The translations under genes and the position numbers were made by a program. From the NCBI RefSeq assembly GCF_000721605.1, contig NZ_JOIZ01000032.1, forward strand, positions 1 through 64,000: 64,000 bases of DNA, given 5' to 3'. Under the pieces are notes generated by a model that saw nothing but the letters and a program-made list of their open reading frames with translations, was not told the origin of the DNA and made no database searches. This document shows positions 1-8,317 of this stretch, piece after piece. Source of the DNA: Streptomyces sp. NRRL S-37 (GTDB lineage Bacteria; Actinomycetota; Actinomycetes; Streptomycetales; Streptomycetaceae). Numbering within the stretch: the stretch's first letter is position 1; the number at the start of each line of letters is the position of its first letter.

Positions 1-47
1 GCCCCCTCACGGAACTCGGCGTCGTAGATGCGCTTCCTGGATGCCAT
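1..47 (-). CDS. IS3-type transposase OrfA, N-terminal 15 residues only (cut by left edge)
   Basis: The minus strand opens with an ATG at 47-45 and reads MASRKRIYDAEFREG up to the window edge. Short basic starts of this kind (RKR-Y-x-x-EF-R-x-A) are typical of the helix-turn-helix OrfA protein of IS3-family elements, which binds the element ends and works with OrfB in transposition. Only 15 residues are visible, so the call rests on this N-terminal signature. It lies directly upstream of, and divergent from, a truncated gene at 99-498, which fits an insertion having removed that gene's 5' part. Confidence 0.45.
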   Translation of the reverse strand, partial: MASRKRIYDAEFREG

Positions 48-98
48 GACCCCCAACTATCCCTCCGGTCACGGTCTCCACAGCAGGAGGGGAGATGC

Positions 99-498
99 AA
101 ACTGGTCGTGCCCTGGCTCGAACGAGGGGCCGGTTCCGTATCCCTGATGAAGGCCCTCACCGCCGGCCTGCCCGACGCCGTCCACGCCCCGCGCGGCTTC
201 GTCGCCCGCCGTCTGCGGGACAAGCTGCCACCCGTGTCCACGCCGGAACCGACATCTGACGCCCCCGAACCCCGCCTTGTCGGCCGCCTCATGCCGGAGT
301 GCACCGAGTGCGGCGTACCCGGCCGCCTTCGTCGGCGGCCTGTGCCAAGGCTGTCGTACGGCCGCACCGGGCCGCAGCACGCAAGGCGTCGTACACCGGG
401 CGTCGGCCTCCGCGACCCTCGCCCGCGAAGCCGTACTGGCCGCCCGCGACCGTCGACAACCGGTCGACTGCCGTCGGGACACAGTTCTCCAGCCGTAG
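99..498 (+). pseudogene. Remnant of a Streptomyces HTH/zinc-ribbon protein, 5'-truncated and frameshifted
   Basis: From about 102 the third forward frame reads a plausible C-terminal region (WLERGAG..., LMKALTAGLPDAVHAPRGF, then a proline-rich linker) ending with a first zinc-ribbon pair CTEC at about 300-311. The continuation with the second pair, GGLCQGC, lies in the first frame (about 337-357) and runs to a stop at 496-498. One frame change near 315-335 therefore separates the two halves of a CxxC...CxxC ribbon. No start codon with a ribosome binding site was found and the N-terminal DNA-binding part is missing. The parent family is probably one of the Streptomyces HTH proteins with a C-terminal zinc ribbon; this is inferred from sequence style, not from a search. 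Confidence 0.5.
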
Positions 499-543
499 CC
501 CTCACGTACGAGGGCACGAGGGGGAGTGGGATGACCTCCGGCG

Positions 544-1590
544 TCACACCACGCGCGTCGCGCCCGCGAACGGCATCTCGTCGATCGGGGCCACCCGGAC
601 CGGGGCCGACGGGTTCGGGGCGTGGATCATGCGGCCGTCGCCGATGTAGAGGCCGACGTGGCTGATGCCGGAGTAGAAGAAGACGAGGTCGCCGGGGCGG
701 AGTGCGGAGCGGGGGACGCGGCGGCCGGCGCCGATCTGGGCGTAGGTGGTGCGGGGCAGGGAGACACCGGCGGAGCGGTACGCGGCCTGGATGAGGCCCG
801 AGCAGTCGAAGGCGTCCGGGCCGGTCGCGCCCCAGACGTAAGGGCTGCCGAGCTTGGCGTAGGCGTAGGAGACGGCCTGCGCCGCGCGGGGGCCGGGGGC
901 CGCCGGGGTGGCGTCCCGGGCGTCCGTCGGGGAGTGCGGGGCGCGGCCGGTTCCGTCGGTGAGCCCCGCGCGTTGTTCGGGGGTCAGCCGGGACAGCAGC
1001 CGGCGGGCGGCGGTCAGCTTGGTGTCGATCGTCTTCCGGTGCCGCTGGAGTTCGGCGCGGCGGGACGTCAGCGATGTCACCTCGACCCGTGCGGCGCCGC
1101 GCAATTGCTCGATCTCCCGGAGCTGTGTGCGTACGCGCCCCACCGCCGCCTGCCGGCGGCTGCCGGCCCGTTCGGCGAGCGCGGCGCCGTCCAGATAGCC
1201 GTCGGGGTCCTCGGAGAGGAAGAGTTGCAGGGCGGGGTCGAGGCCGCCCTCGCGGTACTGCGCCGCGGCGACCGTGCCCAGGGCGTCCCGCGCGGAGTTG
1301 AGCCGGTCCTTCCTGCGGGCCGCCTCGTCCTGCAGATCGCGCAGCCGCCGCTGGGCCGACTCGGCCTTCTCCTTGGCTCCGTTGTATTTCTCGGTGGCGG
1401 TCTCCGCCTCCCGGTAGAGCCGGTCGACCTCGGCCTTGACCTGACCCGGTGTCAGCCGCGGTTCGGCGTGTCCCGTCCCGTCGAAGCCGGTCGCGGTGGC
1501 CGCGCCGGCGAGGGCGAGGGCGGTGGCCGCGCGGGCCGTGGTGCCGCCCGGGACACGCTGCCGGGTTCTGCGGTGCGCTGCCACCTTCAC
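544..1590 (-). CDS. Secreted NlpC/P60 peptidoglycan endopeptidase (no riboswitch)
   Basis: 348-residue exported cell-wall hydrolase. A basic N-terminus with an Ala-rich hydrophobic stretch (about 20-42) looks like a signal peptide, followed by a long coiled coil (about 47-215) as in RipA/PcsB-type hydrolases, then a C-terminal NlpC/P60 domain. The catalytic residues are visible: Cys263 in DCSGL, His311 in SHVGLYIG and His323 in MIHAPN. The family cleaves D-Glu/meso-DAP type bonds in stem peptides. It is paralogous to the gene at 2348-3517 but shorter in the linker and lacking the c-di-AMP riboswitch. The start is ambiguous: GTG at 1590, or GTG at 1584, which has GGAG five bases upstream. Confidence 0.88.
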   Translation of the reverse strand: MKVAAHRRTRQRVPGGTTARAATALALAGAATATGFDGTGHAEPRLTPGQVKAEVDRLYREAETATEKYNGAKEKAESAQRRLRDLQDEAARRKDRLNSARDALGTVAAAQYREGGLDPALQLFLSEDPDGYLDGAALAERAGSRRQAAVGRVRTQLREIEQLRGAARVEVTSLTSRRAELQRHRKTIDTKLTAARRLLSRLTPEQRAGLTDGTGRAPHSPTDARDATPAAPGPRAAQAVSYAYAKLGSPYVWGATGPDAFDCSGLIQAAYRSAGVSLPRTTYAQIGAGRRVPRSALRPGDLVFFYSGISHVGLYIGDGRMIHAPNPSAPVRVAPIDEMPFAGATRVV

Positions 1591-1885
1591 TCCTGTCCTC
1601 GTCCGACGACCGGGTCCGGCGGCGGGGTGCGCAGGGGAGCCGTCCGCCGCCGGACCTTCTCGGCGGTGGTGTCCGGCCGCCTGGAGGAGGACGCTAGGCC
1701 CGGCCGTGCGACCCCGGTGACGGGTTGTGCGGAAGTGATGCGAGCGGACCGTCGGGTGACCGTAAGTGACAGATACCCTGCTCGGACTTCATCGTCTTCA
1801 CTCAGGGTGATGATCGATAGGGTGGAGGAGGGGCGGATGAGGGTGCCGGAGTGCTACGAGGCGGCTATGGCTAGGCTCCGGCCTC

Positions 1886-2239
1886 ATGGACGTACTCATC
1901 CACCTCTTCGTCGGTCTGCACATCATCGGCATCGCGTCGCTCCTCGGCGGCTTCCTCACCCAGATGAAGGCGATGGGCGCGGGCACCGCCCGGTTCGTCC
2001 CCGCGATGCTGCACGGCGCGCTGACGATGCTGGTCACCGGTGTGGTCCTGGTCGGCCTCAACCAGGCCCAGGACTACTCCGTCGACAACATCAAGATCGG
2101 CGTGAAGCTGGCCCTGCTGATCGTGATCCTCGGCCTGGTGTACGTGAAGCGGGACGACGAGAAGGTGGACAAGAGCCTGTTCGGCCTGGTCGGACTGCTG
2201 ACCGTGACGAACGTCTTCATCGCGGTGCTGTGGACCTGA
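1886..2239 (+). CDS. Small four-helix integral membrane protein
   Basis: 117 residues, almost entirely hydrophobic, with about four membrane segments (roughly residues 3-24, 37-60, 71-88 and 95-115). A short charged loop (KRDDEKVDK) lies between the last two. It starts at ATG 1886. The gene is conserved in this position between the two NlpC/P60 genes of Streptomyces (from memory). I cannot assign a function; the small size and lack of polar residues in the helices argue against an enzyme. It converges on the downstream NlpC/P60 gene and shares a bidirectional terminator with it. Confidence 0.75.
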   Translation: MDVLIHLFVGLHIIGIASLLGGFLTQMKAMGAGTARFVPAMLHGALTMLVTGVVLVGLNQAQDYSVDNIKIGVKLALLIVILGLVYVKRDDEKVDKSLFGLVGLLTVTNVFIAVLWT

Positions 2240-2298
2240 TCCTCACTCCACGGGCCCGGACGTGACCGCGGCCCACGACAGGACGTGCCGGCACGGAA

Positions 2299-2338
2299 AA
2301 GGGGCGGGGACGGTGCCGGAGGGCCGTCCCCGCCCCTT
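2299..2338. terminator. Bidirectional intrinsic terminator
   Basis: A perfect 15-bp inverted repeat (2299-2313 with 2324-2338, starting AAGGGGCGGGG) with a 10-base loop sits between the convergent genes 1886-2239 and 2348-3517. It ends in AA/TT on both sides, so it can serve both strands. Confidence 0.8.
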
Positions 2339-2347
2339 CCGCGCGGG

Positions 2348-3517
2348 TCAGGCGGGGCGGACCACGCTGTGGATCGAGGACTCGCCGTCGTAGTAGATCG
2401 ACTCCTCGCGGACGTACGTGCCGGGCTTCGGCGCGTGGATCATCATCCCGTTGCCGATGTAGATGCCCACGTGGGTGACGTCGTCGTAGAAGAACACCAG
2501 GTCACCGGGTTGGGCCTGGGAGACGGGGACCGTCGTGCCCGCGTTCACCTGGTCGTAGGTGGTGCGCGGGACGGTGACGCCGGCGGCCTTCCAGGCGGCC
2601 TGGGTGAGGCCGGAGCAGTCGTAGGAGCCGGGGCCGGTGGCGCCCCAGACGTACGGCTTGCCGATCTGCGCGCGGGCGAAGGAGAGGGCCTTCTCGGCCT
2701 TGGTGGTGTACGAGGAGTCCGTCGACGGTGAGGTGGTCGAGCCGGAGGATCCGGAGGGGCTGCCCGCCGAGGTGCCGCTGTCCTGCTGGGCGGCGGCCGC
2801 CTTCTCCCGGGCCTTCTGCTGCTCGGCGAGCTCGGCGGCCTTGCGGGCGGCCTCCTGCTGCTTCTTCTTCTCGATCGCCGCGAGCCGCGCCTTCTCCTCG
2901 GCGGTCAGCTTCGCCATCAGCTCGCGCGCGTCGGTGAGCTTCTTCTGGACGGTGGCCTTGGCCGTCTTCAGGTCGCCCTGGGTCTCGGTGAGCGTCTGGA
3001 GGCTCTCGGTGGCCTCCTGGCGCTTCTGCATCGTCTCGGACTGCTGGGTGACGTAGTCGTCGACCGCTTCCTTCTGGCGGCCGGTCATCCGGTCCATCAC
3101 CTGGCGCTGGTCGAAGATGTCCTGCGGTGTGTCCGCGAGCAGGAAGGTCGCGGTGTCGGGGACGCCGGCGCCGGTCCGGTACTGGGCGGCGGCGAAGGAA
3201 CCCAGCTCCGCCCGCGCCTCGTTGAGCTTCTGGGTGCGCTTGGCCACGTCGTCGAGGAGCGTGTCCACCTGCTTGCGCTGCTTCGCGGTCTTCTCCTTGG
3301 CCGCGTTGTACTTCTCGGTCGCCGACTCCGCCTGGCGGTAGAGGTCGCCGACCTTCTTCTCGACCTCCTCCAGGCTCGGCCTGCCGTCGTCGGAGGGGGC
3401 GGCGGTGGCCGTCTGGGAGAGCAGGGCCACGGAGGTCAGGGCGGCCGTGGCGAGGGCCGGGGTCCGTATGCCTGCCACGCGGGTGCCGGGGGTGCGCGAC
3501 TTGCGGTGCGACGCCAA
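2348..3517 (-). CDS. Secreted NlpC/P60 peptidoglycan endopeptidase under c-di-AMP riboswitch
   Basis: 389 residues. Signal peptide about 1-40 (hydrophobic TPALATAALTSVALLSQTATA), coiled coil with many Lys/Glu about 48-235, a Ser/Gly/Thr linker, and a C-terminal NlpC/P60 domain with Cys301 (DCSGL), His349 (THVGIYIG) and His361. It hydrolyses peptidoglycan stem peptides outside the cell, presumably during growth or germination. The likely start is a TTG at 3517 with AAGGAG at 3528-3533. The leader carries a ydaO-type riboswitch (3541-3672), so expression should fall when c-di-AMP is high, as for other actinobacterial wall hydrolases. It is a close paralogue of 544-1590. Confidence 0.92.
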   Translation of the reverse strand: MASHRKSRTPGTRVAGIRTPALATAALTSVALLSQTATAAPSDDGRPSLEEVEKKVGDLYRQAESATEKYNAAKEKTAKQRKQVDTLLDDVAKRTQKLNEARAELGSFAAAQYRTGAGVPDTATFLLADTPQDIFDQRQVMDRMTGRQKEAVDDYVTQQSETMQKRQEATESLQTLTETQGDLKTAKATVQKKLTDARELMAKLTAEEKARLAAIEKKKQQEAARKAAELAEQQKAREKAAAAQQDSGTSAGSPSGSSGSTTSPSTDSSYTTKAEKALSFARAQIGKPYVWGATGPGSYDCSGLTQAAWKAAGVTVPRTTYDQVNAGTTVPVSQAQPGDLVFFYDDVTHVGIYIGNGMMIHAPKPGTYVREESIYYDGESSIHSVVRPA

Positions 3518-3540
3518 GGGAGGCGACTCCTTCCAGAGCT

Positions 3541-3672
3541 CCGCCTACCGGGTTAGCTGTCGGGTTCGGGCGGCTTGCTCGGAAGGGTTGCCCTACGGCC
3601 GCTCCGCGAGGGAGTGGGCCGATTCACCCCATGGTCTCGGTGGGTCCCCGGCTCCGGCTGCCGTAGGGGCAG
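3541..3672 (-). promoter_or_regulatory. c-di-AMP (ydaO-yuaA) riboswitch
   Basis: Read on the minus strand, the leader contains the conserved ydaO blocks in order: GCCGGGGACCCACCGAG, GGGGTGAATCG, GGGCAACCCTTCCG and GAACCCGACAGCTAACCCG followed by GTAGGCGG. This matches the family consensus very closely. In actinobacteria the class precedes wall hydrolase genes and turns expression off when c-di-AMP binds. The ribosome binding site AAGGAG (3528-3533) follows within 15 bases, and its GGAG can pair with CTCC four bases downstream, so control may involve translation as well as transcription. A likely promoter -10 (TACGGT) lies near 3740. Confidence 0.9.
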
Positions 3673-3904
3673 TGACGGACTCGGCGGGGGCCGCGCGGCC
3701 CGGCGGGGTTCGCCGGTGGGGGTCGTACGGCCCGCCCGCACCGTAGCCAACTGGTGTGGCCCCTGTGAAGGTTGATGGGTGATATGCCCGATACATTTTC
3801 GTGACCTTGTGTGCGGTGTCACGCAGGGTGAGGGGGTGGTTCTGGAGGGTGTGTGACCCGTGCCGGCCGCCGGATTCCGGGGATGTTCCCGGGGTGGCCC
3901 CGGG

Positions 3905-3927
3905 TTGTCGGTGGGGCGGCCTAGACT
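3905..3927 (+). promoter_or_regulatory. RecA-NDp (PafBC-type) DNA-damage promoter of pcrA
   Basis: TTGTCGGTG (3905-3913), then exactly eight bases, then TAGACT (3922-3927). This is a perfect match to the LexA-independent actinobacterial damage promoter consensus TTGTCRGTG-N8-TANNNT. The -10 ends nine bases before the pcrA ATG at 3937, so the transcript should have almost no leader. Confidence 0.8.
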
Positions 3928-3936
3928 CGGAGAGCG

Positions 3937-6417
3937 ATGAGCAGCCTCTTTGACGACAGCTTCCTGGCGGACCTCCAGGCCCAGCGGGGCCCCGAGGGCG
4001 AGCCCCCGCCCCCGCCCGAGGACGAGCACGTGCCGGAGCAGATCCCGGACGACCTGTTCGGCGGGAAGTTCGACGTGCCGCCGGACAGGGACGCCTACTA
4101 CCGCGACGGCGCCCCGCGCCCGGTGATCGACGCCGCCGCGCTGCTGGAGGGGCTGAACGACAACCAGCGCGCCGCCGTCGTGCACTCCGGCTCCCCGCTG
4201 CTCATCGTGGCCGGCGCCGGCTCCGGCAAGACCCGCGTGCTCACCCACCGCATCGCCCACCTGCTGGCCGAGCGGCACGTCCACCCGGGCCAGATCCTCG
4301 CGATCACCTTCACCAACAAGGCCGCGGGCGAGATGAAGGAGCGCGTCGAGCAGCTCGTCGGCCCGCGCGCGGGCGCCATGTGGGTCATGACGTTCCACAG
4401 CGCGTGCGTGCGCATCCTGCGCCGCGAGAGCAAGAGGCTCGGCTTCACCTCGTCGTTCTCGATCTACGACGCCGCCGACTCCAAGCGTCTGATGGCCCTG
4501 GTCTGCCGTGACCTGGAGCTCGATCCCAAGCGCTTCCCGCCGAAGTCCTTCAGCGCCAAGATCAGCAACCTGAAGAACGAGCTGATCGACGAGGAGGACT
4601 TCGCCGCCCGGGCCGCCGACGGCTTCGAGAAGACCCTCGCCCAGGCCTACGCGCTCTACCAGTCGCGGCTGCGGGAGGCCAACGCCCTCGACTTCGACGA
4701 CCTGATCATGACGACGGTCAATCTGCTCCGCGCCTTCCCGGACGTCGCCGAGCACTACCGCCGCCGCTTCCGGCACGTCATGGTCGACGAGTACCAGGAC
4801 ACCAACCACGCCCAGTACGCGCTGGTGCGCGAGCTCGTCGGCACCTCCGAGCACCCCGCCGGCGCGCCGTCCGAGGCCGAGGTCCCGCCCGCCGAGCTGT
4901 GCGTGGTGGGCGACGCCGACCAGTCGATCTACGCCTTCCGCGGCGCGACGATCCGCAACATCCTCCAGTTCGAGGAGGACTACCCGGACGCGACGACGAT
5001 CCTGCTGGAGCAGAACTACCGCTCCACCCAGACCATCCTGAGCGCCGCCAACGCCGTCATCGAGCGCAACGAGTCGCGCCGCCCCAAGAACCTGTGGACC
5101 AACGCCGGCGCGGGCGCGCGGATCACCGGGTACGTCGCGGACACCGAGCACGACGAGGCGCAGTTCGTCGCCGACGAGATAGACCGCCTCACCGACGCGG
5201 GCGAGGCCAAGGCGGGCGACGTCGCCGTCTTCTACCGCACCAACGCCCAGTCCCGCGTCTTCGAGGAGATCTTCATCCGCGTCGGCCTGCCCTACAAGGT
5301 CGTCGGCGGCGTCCGCTTCTACGAGCGCAAGGAGGTCCGGGACGTCCTGGCCTACCTGCGGGTGCTCGCCAACCCCGAGGACTCGGTGCCGCTGCGCCGC
5401 ATCCTCAACGTGCCCAAGCGGGGCATCGGCGACCGTGCGGAGGCCATGATCGACGCCCTCGCGCAGCGCGAGAGGATCAGCTTCCCGCAGGCGCTGCGGC
5501 GCGTCGACGAGGCGTACGGCATGGCCGCGCGCTCGTCGAACGCCGTGAAGCGGTTCAACACGCTGATGGAGGACCTCCGTACGGTCGTCGAGTCCGGTGC
5601 GGGCCCGGCGACGGTCCTGGAGGCGATCCTCGAACGCACCGGCTACCTCGCAGAGTTGCAGGCCTCCACCGACCCGCAGGACGAGACCCGGATCGAGAAC
5701 CTCCAGGAACTCGCGGCCGTCGCCCTGGAGTTCGAGCAGGAGCGCGGCGAGGGCGAGTCGGTCGCGCTGTCCGACTTCCTGGAGCAGGTCGCCCTGGTCG
5801 CCGACTCCGACCAGATCCCCGACGAGGACGAGGACGGATCCGGCGTCATCACGCTGATGACCCTGCACACCGCCAAGGGACTGGAGTTCCCGGTCGTCTT
5901 CCTCACCGGCATGGAGGACGGCGTCTTCCCGCACATGCGCGCCCTCGGCGAGACCAAGGAGCTGGAGGAGGAGCGGCGCCTGGCGTACGTCGGCATTACG
6001 CGCGCGCGGGAGCGGCTGTATCTGACCCGTTCGACGCTGCGCAGCGCGTGGGGCCAGCCGTCCTACAACCCGCCCTCGCGGTTCCTGGAGGAGATTCCGG
6101 CCGCCCACCTGGAGTGGAAGCGGACGGGGGCGAGCGCGCCCGTGTCCTCCGGTCCGGTGTCAGGGGTGGCGGCCTCGCTGTCGTCGTCCCGCTCGCGCTC
6201 GTCGGCGTCGGGCGGTTCCGGTTTCGCGACCGGGCGGGCCGCGGACAAGCCCGTGGTGTCGCTGGCGATCGGGGACCGGGTCACCCACGACCAGTTCGGC
6301 CTCGGCACCGTGGTCGCGGTGAAGGGCACGGGCGCGAACACGGAGGCGACGATCGACTTCGGGGACACCAAGCCCAAGCGGCTGCTGCTGCGGTACGCGC
6401 CGGTGGAGAAGCTGTAG
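3937..6417 (+). CDS. pcrA: ATP-dependent DNA helicase PcrA/UvrD
   Basis: 826-residue SF1A 3'-5' helicase acting in nucleotide excision repair and removal of RecA or stalled polymerase. The Q-motif LNDNQRAAV (about 73-81), Walker A AGAGSGKT (about 92-99), motif II DEYQD (about 284-288), QNYRST and the C-terminal GLEFPVVFL and EERRLAYVGITRAR motifs are all visible. The acidic proline-rich N-terminus (1-60) is an actinobacterial extension. The C-terminus (IGDRVTHDQFGLGTVV) is the conserved small domain thought to bind RNA polymerase. It is monocistronic, with a perfect damage-type promoter immediately upstream, and it converges on the M23 peptidase gene. Confidence 0.97.
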   Translation: MSSLFDDSFLADLQAQRGPEGEPPPPPEDEHVPEQIPDDLFGGKFDVPPDRDAYYRDGAPRPVIDAAALLEGLNDNQRAAVVHSGSPLLIVAGAGSGKTRVLTHRIAHLLAERHVHPGQILAITFTNKAAGEMKERVEQLVGPRAGAMWVMTFHSACVRILRRESKRLGFTSSFSIYDAADSKRLMALVCRDLELDPKRFPPKSFSAKISNLKNELIDEEDFAARAADGFEKTLAQAYALYQSRLREANALDFDDLIMTTVNLLRAFPDVAEHYRRRFRHVMVDEYQDTNHAQYALVRELVGTSEHPAGAPSEAEVPPAELCVVGDADQSIYAFRGATIRNILQFEEDYPDATTILLEQNYRSTQTILSAANAVIERNESRRPKNLWTNAGAGARITGYVADTEHDEAQFVADEIDRLTDAGEAKAGDVAVFYRTNAQSRVFEEIFIRVGLPYKVVGGVRFYERKEVRDVLAYLRVLANPEDSVPLRRILNVPKRGIGDRAEAMIDALAQRERISFPQALRRVDEAYGMAARSSNAVKRFNTLMEDLRTVVESGAGPATVLEAILERTGYLAELQASTDPQDETRIENLQELAAVALEFEQERGEGESVALSDFLEQVALVADSDQIPDEDEDGSGVITLMTLHTAKGLEFPVVFLTGMEDGVFPHMRALGETKELEEERRLAYVGITRARERLYLTRSTLRSAWGQPSYNPPSRFLEEIPAAHLEWKRTGASAPVSSGPVSGVAASLSSSRSRSSASGGSGFATGRAADKPVVSLAIGDRVTHDQFGLGTVVAVKGTGANTEATIDFGDTKPKRLLLRYAPVEKL

Positions 6418-6450
6418 CGGAGCGGGCCGGGACCCGTCGGGGGGCTGCCC

Positions 6451-7932
6451 CTACGACGGGTCGAGGCCGTGGCTGCGGAACCAGGCGAGCGGGTCGATCG
6501 CCGAACCGCCGCCGGGGCGCACCTCGAAGTGCAGGTGCGGGCCGGTCGAGTTGCCGGAGTCCCCGGAGAAGGCGATCGGGTCGCCGGCCTTCACGGTCGT
6601 ACCGGAGGGGACCTGGTAGCTGGAGAGGTGGCAGTACCACGTCTCCGTGCCGTCCTTCGCCGTCACGATCATCATGTTGCCGTAGGCGGAGTTGAGCTGC
6701 GTGCGCACCGTGCCGTCGGTGGCGGCCATCACCGTCGCGCCGTACAGGACGGGGAAGTCGATGCCGGTGTGGACGGACATCCAGTTGATGCCGGACTGGC
6801 CGTAGTAGGCGCTGAGTCCGTGCTGCGCGACCGGGAGCGCGAACTTCGGGCGCAGCCGTTCCTTGCGGGCCGCCTCCTCCGCCGCCCTCCTGCGCTCGGT
6901 CTCCTGCTGCGCCTTGAGGTCGATGCGCTCCTGGGTGCGGCTGGCCCGGTCGGCGAAGTCGTCGGCGCCGGCGGCGAGGCTCTCCAGCTGGGTGTCCAGC
7001 TTGATGTTGGCGGCGGACGGTTTCACCGGCTGGGCGTCCGCCGCGGTCGTCTTCGTCTCCTGGCCGCCGTCGCCGGCCAGGTCGCCGACCGAGGCCGCGG
7101 CGATGCCGGCGACGCCCATCACGCAGGCCGAGGGCACGGCCACCGTCAGCAGCGCGGAGCGCTTGGCGGGCGTACGGCGGCGGGAACGCGACCCGGCGCG
7201 CGAGGCCGCGCGCGGCGCCGGGGCGGAGAGAACCTCTTCCTGCTCTTCGAGGAGGTGCACCGCGGGCATCTCACCGGTGTCGGCCGGCTCCTGGGCGGCG
7301 GGCTCCTCATAGGACTCCTGGCCGAAGGACTCGGCCTGCGGCTCGTAGGCGTCGGACGCGGGCTCCTTGGCGGCGGTCTCGCCGCCGTCGGAGTTCCACT
7401 GCGTGGCGTCGTAGACACCGCTGTCGAAGGTCTGCGTGCCCCAGTCCCACTGCTGGGTCCGGTCGGCGGGGTTCCCGGCCTGATCGGGCTGGAGCCACTC
7501 ACCGGCGTCCCACTGGCCGCTGGTCTCCGGCGAGGCGGCCTGCGGCGGGATCACCGTCAGCGGGTGATGGCCGGTGGTCCAGGCGGTCGTGTCGTAGCCG
7601 CCGGTGTCGTACGGGGACGTGTGCTGGGCCGTGTACAGGTCGTAGTGGCCGGTGTCCTGGCCGTCCGTGGGCCAGTGTCCGGTGGTGTCGTACGCGCCGG
7701 TCTCCTGACCGCCGCCCGGGAGGTCGCCGAAGAGGGGATCCGTGGCGAAGCCCCCGGTGGTGTGGCCGCCCGTGCCGAAGTGGGTGGCGGCATAACCGGT
7801 GGCGTCGTAGCCGCCGTACGTGGTGAAGTCGCCGTACGGGGCTTCCTGGGTGCCGTACGACGCATAGGGCGCCGAAGCGGCGTCGGAAGCCGGAGCCGGG
7901 TCCATGGTCCCCGACGGGTGACGGTCGTTCAC
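6451..7932 (-). CDS. Membrane-anchored M23 family metallopeptidase
   Basis: 493 residues from the GTG at 7932, which has GAGAAG just upstream; longer in-frame extensions lack a binding site. The first ~210 residues are low-complexity (Gly/Thr/Tyr/Asp-rich), followed by a basic stretch and one membrane helix (about 255-285), then a coiled coil. The C-terminal LytM/M23 domain has the zinc and catalytic motifs HTGIDF, CHLSS and HLHFEV. It probably cleaves peptidoglycan cross-links outside the membrane, with the long N-terminus cytoplasmic. The divergent leader 7933-8282 shows no c-di-AMP riboswitch, unlike 2348-3517. Confidence 0.9.
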   Translation of the reverse strand: MNDRHPSGTMDPAPASDAASAPYASYGTQEAPYGDFTTYGGYDATGYAATHFGTGGHTTGGFATDPLFGDLPGGGQETGAYDTTGHWPTDGQDTGHYDLYTAQHTSPYDTGGYDTTAWTTGHHPLTVIPPQAASPETSGQWDAGEWLQPDQAGNPADRTQQWDWGTQTFDSGVYDATQWNSDGGETAAKEPASDAYEPQAESFGQESYEEPAAQEPADTGEMPAVHLLEEQEEVLSAPAPRAASRAGSRSRRRTPAKRSALLTVAVPSACVMGVAGIAAASVGDLAGDGGQETKTTAADAQPVKPSAANIKLDTQLESLAAGADDFADRASRTQERIDLKAQQETERRRAAEEAARKERLRPKFALPVAQHGLSAYYGQSGINWMSVHTGIDFPVLYGATVMAATDGTVRTQLNSAYGNMMIVTAKDGTETWYCHLSSYQVPSGTTVKAGDPIAFSGDSGNSTGPHLHFEVRPGGGSAIDPLAWFRSHGLDPS

Positions 7933-8282
7933 CAACTTCTCTTTCGCCTCGACAACAGGGGCTGCCAGAGCAGTGCGGCGACTGTACCCGGCGGTATGCG
8001 GGCACGACAATCTTCCGCAGGTTTCGCGCGCGCAGGAAACGGGCAATCGGTTGTCTTTTGGCGGACGGCGGGCGCGGTCTTGGCTTTTTGTTCGAGGTTT
8101 GTTCGAGGTGATGGGTGATCGACGGCGATAAGTGAGCCGTCTCGGACCGTTGTTGTTCGGATTGCTGTCGAGGGGGCGCGCGGTTCCGGTTGTCCCGTGG
8201 CGCCGGTGCCGGGCGTGTCGCGCTCGGACCTTCCGGGCGGTCGGTCGTCACGCCACGGTCAGGCCTTCCGGGCGGCCGGTGG
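7933..8282. other. Intergenic region upstream of the M23 gene
   Basis: 350 bases between the divergently read M23 gene and the 3' end of the lipase gene. It is more AT-rich than its surroundings around 8045-8110 and has a short direct repeat (TTTGTTCGAGGT twice, 8088-8112), probably promoter DNA for the M23 gene. Its right part holds copies of the 35-bp tandem repeat described at 8229-8317. No gene or riboswitch was recognised. Confidence 0.5.
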
Positions 8283-8317
8283 TCACGCCACGGTCAGGCC
8301 TTCCGGGCGGCCGGTGG
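8229..8317. repeat. 35-bp tandem repeat (2.5 copies) over the lipase 3' end
   Basis: Copies at 8229-8263, 8264-8298 and a partial one at 8299-8317, each beginning CCTTCCGGGCGG and ending TCACGCCACGGTCAGG. Copies 1 and 2 differ at two positions (TCGGTCG against CCGGTGG). The lipase stop codon lies in copy 2, so copy 1 is a downstream duplicate of the last codons and the stop. Confidence 0.85.

Noticed and set aside
1591..1885. Second c-di-AMP riboswitch before the 544-1590 NlpC gene
   Set aside because: None of the conserved ydaO blocks (GGGGTGAATC, CAGCTAACC) occur in this leader.
3553..6108. Long minus-strand open frame (851 codons) opposite pcrA
   Set aside because: It is the shadow of the helicase gene in GC-rich DNA: codon composition is untypical, no domain is seen, and the plus strand encodes all PcrA motifs.
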